From contig JAKFAO010000009.1 in NCBI GenBank assembly GCA_021527695.1, forward strand, positions 682,001-746,000: 64,000 nt of DNA, given 5' to 3'. The stretch comes from Naematelia aurantialba. Lineage: Eukaryota; Basidiomycota; Tremellomycetes; Tremellales; Naemateliaceae. Within the stretch, counting starts at the first letter, position 1. Each line of letters begins with the position of its first letter. The position numbers and the translations under genes were made by a program. Shown here piece by piece: positions 62,198-64,000 of the stretch. The notes beneath the pieces were generated by a model, which was given only the letters and a program-made list of their open reading frames with translations, did no database searches and was not told where the DNA came from.

Positions 62198-64000
62198 TCA
62201 TCTACTTCCCGCAACAGGTACACTCGCATTATCGTACAGACACTGGAATAAAACCTGGTCGGCATTCTCAATCATGGGCTGAACATATGGAGGGAATCGC
62301 GCCCCGATCGGTTGAACGATTCCGGCATTCGCTCCTTGCGGAAACAAAGTTCTGATGTTGCCTGGTCCGATTGACCGGCGTTTGAGAAACTTGTCCGTGA
62401 GCTGCCTGAACTTGCTTCCGCGCACAGATGGGACGGGTGAAGGGGCAGGCGTAGGTGAAGGGCCGGGAGATGGTGACGGTGGGGCCATGAAGGTTGCAGA
62501 AACACGCAAGTCAGCCGACGATAGAGGAGGCGTGGCGACTGTCTCCTGTGCGGATGAAGCAGAACTCGATGCTGAGAGACTGATGCCTCCGCTGGACTCC
62601 GGGAATGTCGTTGGCATCTGGCTGAAGGATAATTCAGCAGACGGATCGACTCTTCTGATAGTCAATGCAGGGCTCGGAGGGCCGTTAACTGATTCCAGTC
62701 GATTTATCTCCTGAAGCTGGACGGGTGAGCCCTGGCTGGGTCGTAACGAAGTAAAAGAGCTATATTGGCTTCCTTCACCGAGGGGAGGAAGCATCTTTGG
62801 GTCCGCGGATTGAAAGAGCTTCACGCGTGTCGACTCGCTGGTCTGCAGACTGCGGGGACTGCCCAGCCCAACCCAGCCCCATTCCTCCCCTCTCGTCCAG
62901 CCTGGCGCATCATCGAAAGCGGGGGTCTCCTCCACGTCGGTCTCCAACCCCGCGTCTTTGCTCAAGATATATCGTGTAGGTGTGTGCTCAGATTTCACTT
63001 TACGGATGAAACGGAATCGCCTCTTGTGGTATCGCTGCGATCGTACCGGATGAAAACAATCAACCAACATCTGCGACAATTCTTCGTTCCTGTAATGCAA
63101 AAGTGGCGGAAAATCGTGGCACCGTGTGGACAACGACAGTGTCTTGTTGGTGCACATTAAGGCGATAAGGCTGGTTGCGACAGGTTTCGCCACATACTGG
63201 GAGGGATTATACGAAGACCAAGGAGCGCATCGGAATGTCGTCGTTGCCGGATCTATGAGAAGAGATGCAGGCGCTGTGAGCATCGACCGCACGGTTCCAA
63301 CACATAGAGCCTCAAGCGCTGTGGCCGATGCCGCGAAATCACCAATCTCGATATCGATCAGTCCGGTTTGTCGGGCAAAAGTGCTGGATACAGGCAGCAT
63401 ATCACCCAGGTAAGCCGCCGCCTGACGTGGGCCACAGCGTTTGGCGTAAGAGTACCTGCGCTGTCAGCGTACATACACTCTTCAAACATCTCGGCTTGAA
63501 CTTGGTGGACTGACGAGTGGAATTCGGAGCCATGTAGTCCCATAGCCCGGTAGGCTGGGTTCAGGACCACTCCTCGTCCCGCTATGACGACGTCACAGGC
63601 TGCCGCTAATGCAACGCCTCCAGCAGCTGCGTTACCTCGCAGACACGCGATTGTGGCAATACCTCGCTCGCAAAGGCTCAAATTTGCCGATGGCCCAACT
63701 TCACTCGACATGAAGGGCGAGCGGTCAGGGTGGGTGTCAGAGACAAGAAATTCCACAACATCGTCAATCGCATTGATATTGCGCCACGTCTCGTGTGGCG
63801 GTGAAGCGGCGTGTTCGATGGTGTTCAGTGCGATGCCGTTGCAAAAGTAGTGACCTCCCTACGCAAGATCAGCAGGACTCGAGAGGATACGCCGTGGACG
63901 GCTCAGACTTGCCATCAGGACGAGGAGCTTGACATTACCTCGTTCGGCTGCGGTTGCCCATTGCAGTGCGCGAAGCAAAATTTGGCAATTCTCCGTCGAG
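62198..64000 (-). CDS. HoxX-like enoyl-CoA hydratase domain protein, 5' end cut
   Basis: Exons 64000-63913 (continuing outside), 63858-63515 and 63455-62198 give 562 residues in the window. The crotonase-fold part matches the C-terminal half of HoxX-type proteins: STENCQILLRALQWATA, VKLLVLMGGHYFCNGIALN, ETWRNINAIDDVVEFLV, ACLRGNAAAGGVALAAACDV, VVLNPAYRAMGLHGSEFHSY, SYAKRCGPRQAAAYLGDMLP, PLLHYRNEELSQMLVDCF, YHKRRFRFIRK. HoxX fuses this to an N-terminal formyltransferase domain, expected upstream of base 64000. In bacteria HoxX makes CO from formyl-tetrahydrofolate for NiFe-hydrogenase. A Ser/Pro-rich tail of some 210 residues follows. The first intron has a GC donor (GCAAGT). Convergent with PHS1. 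Confidence 0.83.

Overview
The window is nuclear DNA of a filamentous or yeast-like basidiomycete, most likely a Tremellomycete. The reasons are dense small genes cut by many short GT-AG introns (often 33-70 nt), GC-rich coding sequence, and typical basidiomycete families: an expanded-type seven-helix receptor, a velvet regulator, an Skt5-like Sel1 protein with a CaaX box, and a Helitron. I built gene models by hand by requiring that every exon join keeps the reading phase and restores a recognisable family motif. Donor and acceptor positions were read from the sequence, and no alignment or search was run.

Layout, left to right: NAD(P)-binding epimerase-like gene (-, 3' end outside the window); P-loop kinase with an RGG/His tail (+); Skt5/Chs4-like Sel1 protein (-); mitochondrial ribosomal protein uL3m (+); APH-fold kinase with a peroxisomal C-terminus (-); an unrecognised protein with a 10-residue tandem repeat (-); La RNA-binding protein (-); kelch-like single-pass membrane protein (+); DEAD-box helicase Drs1 (+); seven-helix receptor (-); GCK-III/Ste20 kinase with ultrashort introns (+). 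A Helitron then fills about 27.9-34.2 kb. It has an apparently intact, spliced Rep-helicase gene, a small downstream gene that may be an OB-fold protein, and an orphan minus-strand ORF among palindromes next to a tRNA-like remnant. After it come a velvet regulator (+), a DUF3074/START-like protein (-), a Tgl2-type lipase (+), a Myb/SANT-like protein (-), THADA/Trm732 (-), spliceosomal helicase Prp16 with 25 exons (+), ribokinase (-), an alpha/beta hydrolase (+), a small PY-motif membrane protein (-), the very-long-chain 3-hydroxyacyl-CoA dehydratase Phs1 (+), and a HoxX-like enoyl-CoA hydratase/formyltransferase-family gene (-) whose 5' part lies beyond base 64000.

Functionally the genes are mostly housekeeping, in a head-to-head / tail-to-tail order with short intergenic spacers. 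There is a loose RNA theme: La for pol III transcripts, Drs1 for 60S assembly, Trm732/THADA for tRNA 2'-O-methylation, Prp16 for splicing step 2 and uL3m for mitoribosomes. The lipid genes (Phs1, lipase, APH/ACAD-like kinase, HoxX-like hydratase) are not arranged as a cluster. I see no operon-like unit, secondary-metabolite cluster or CRISPR array. The accessory part is the Helitron and the 34.0-35.1 kb palindrome-rich patch beside it.
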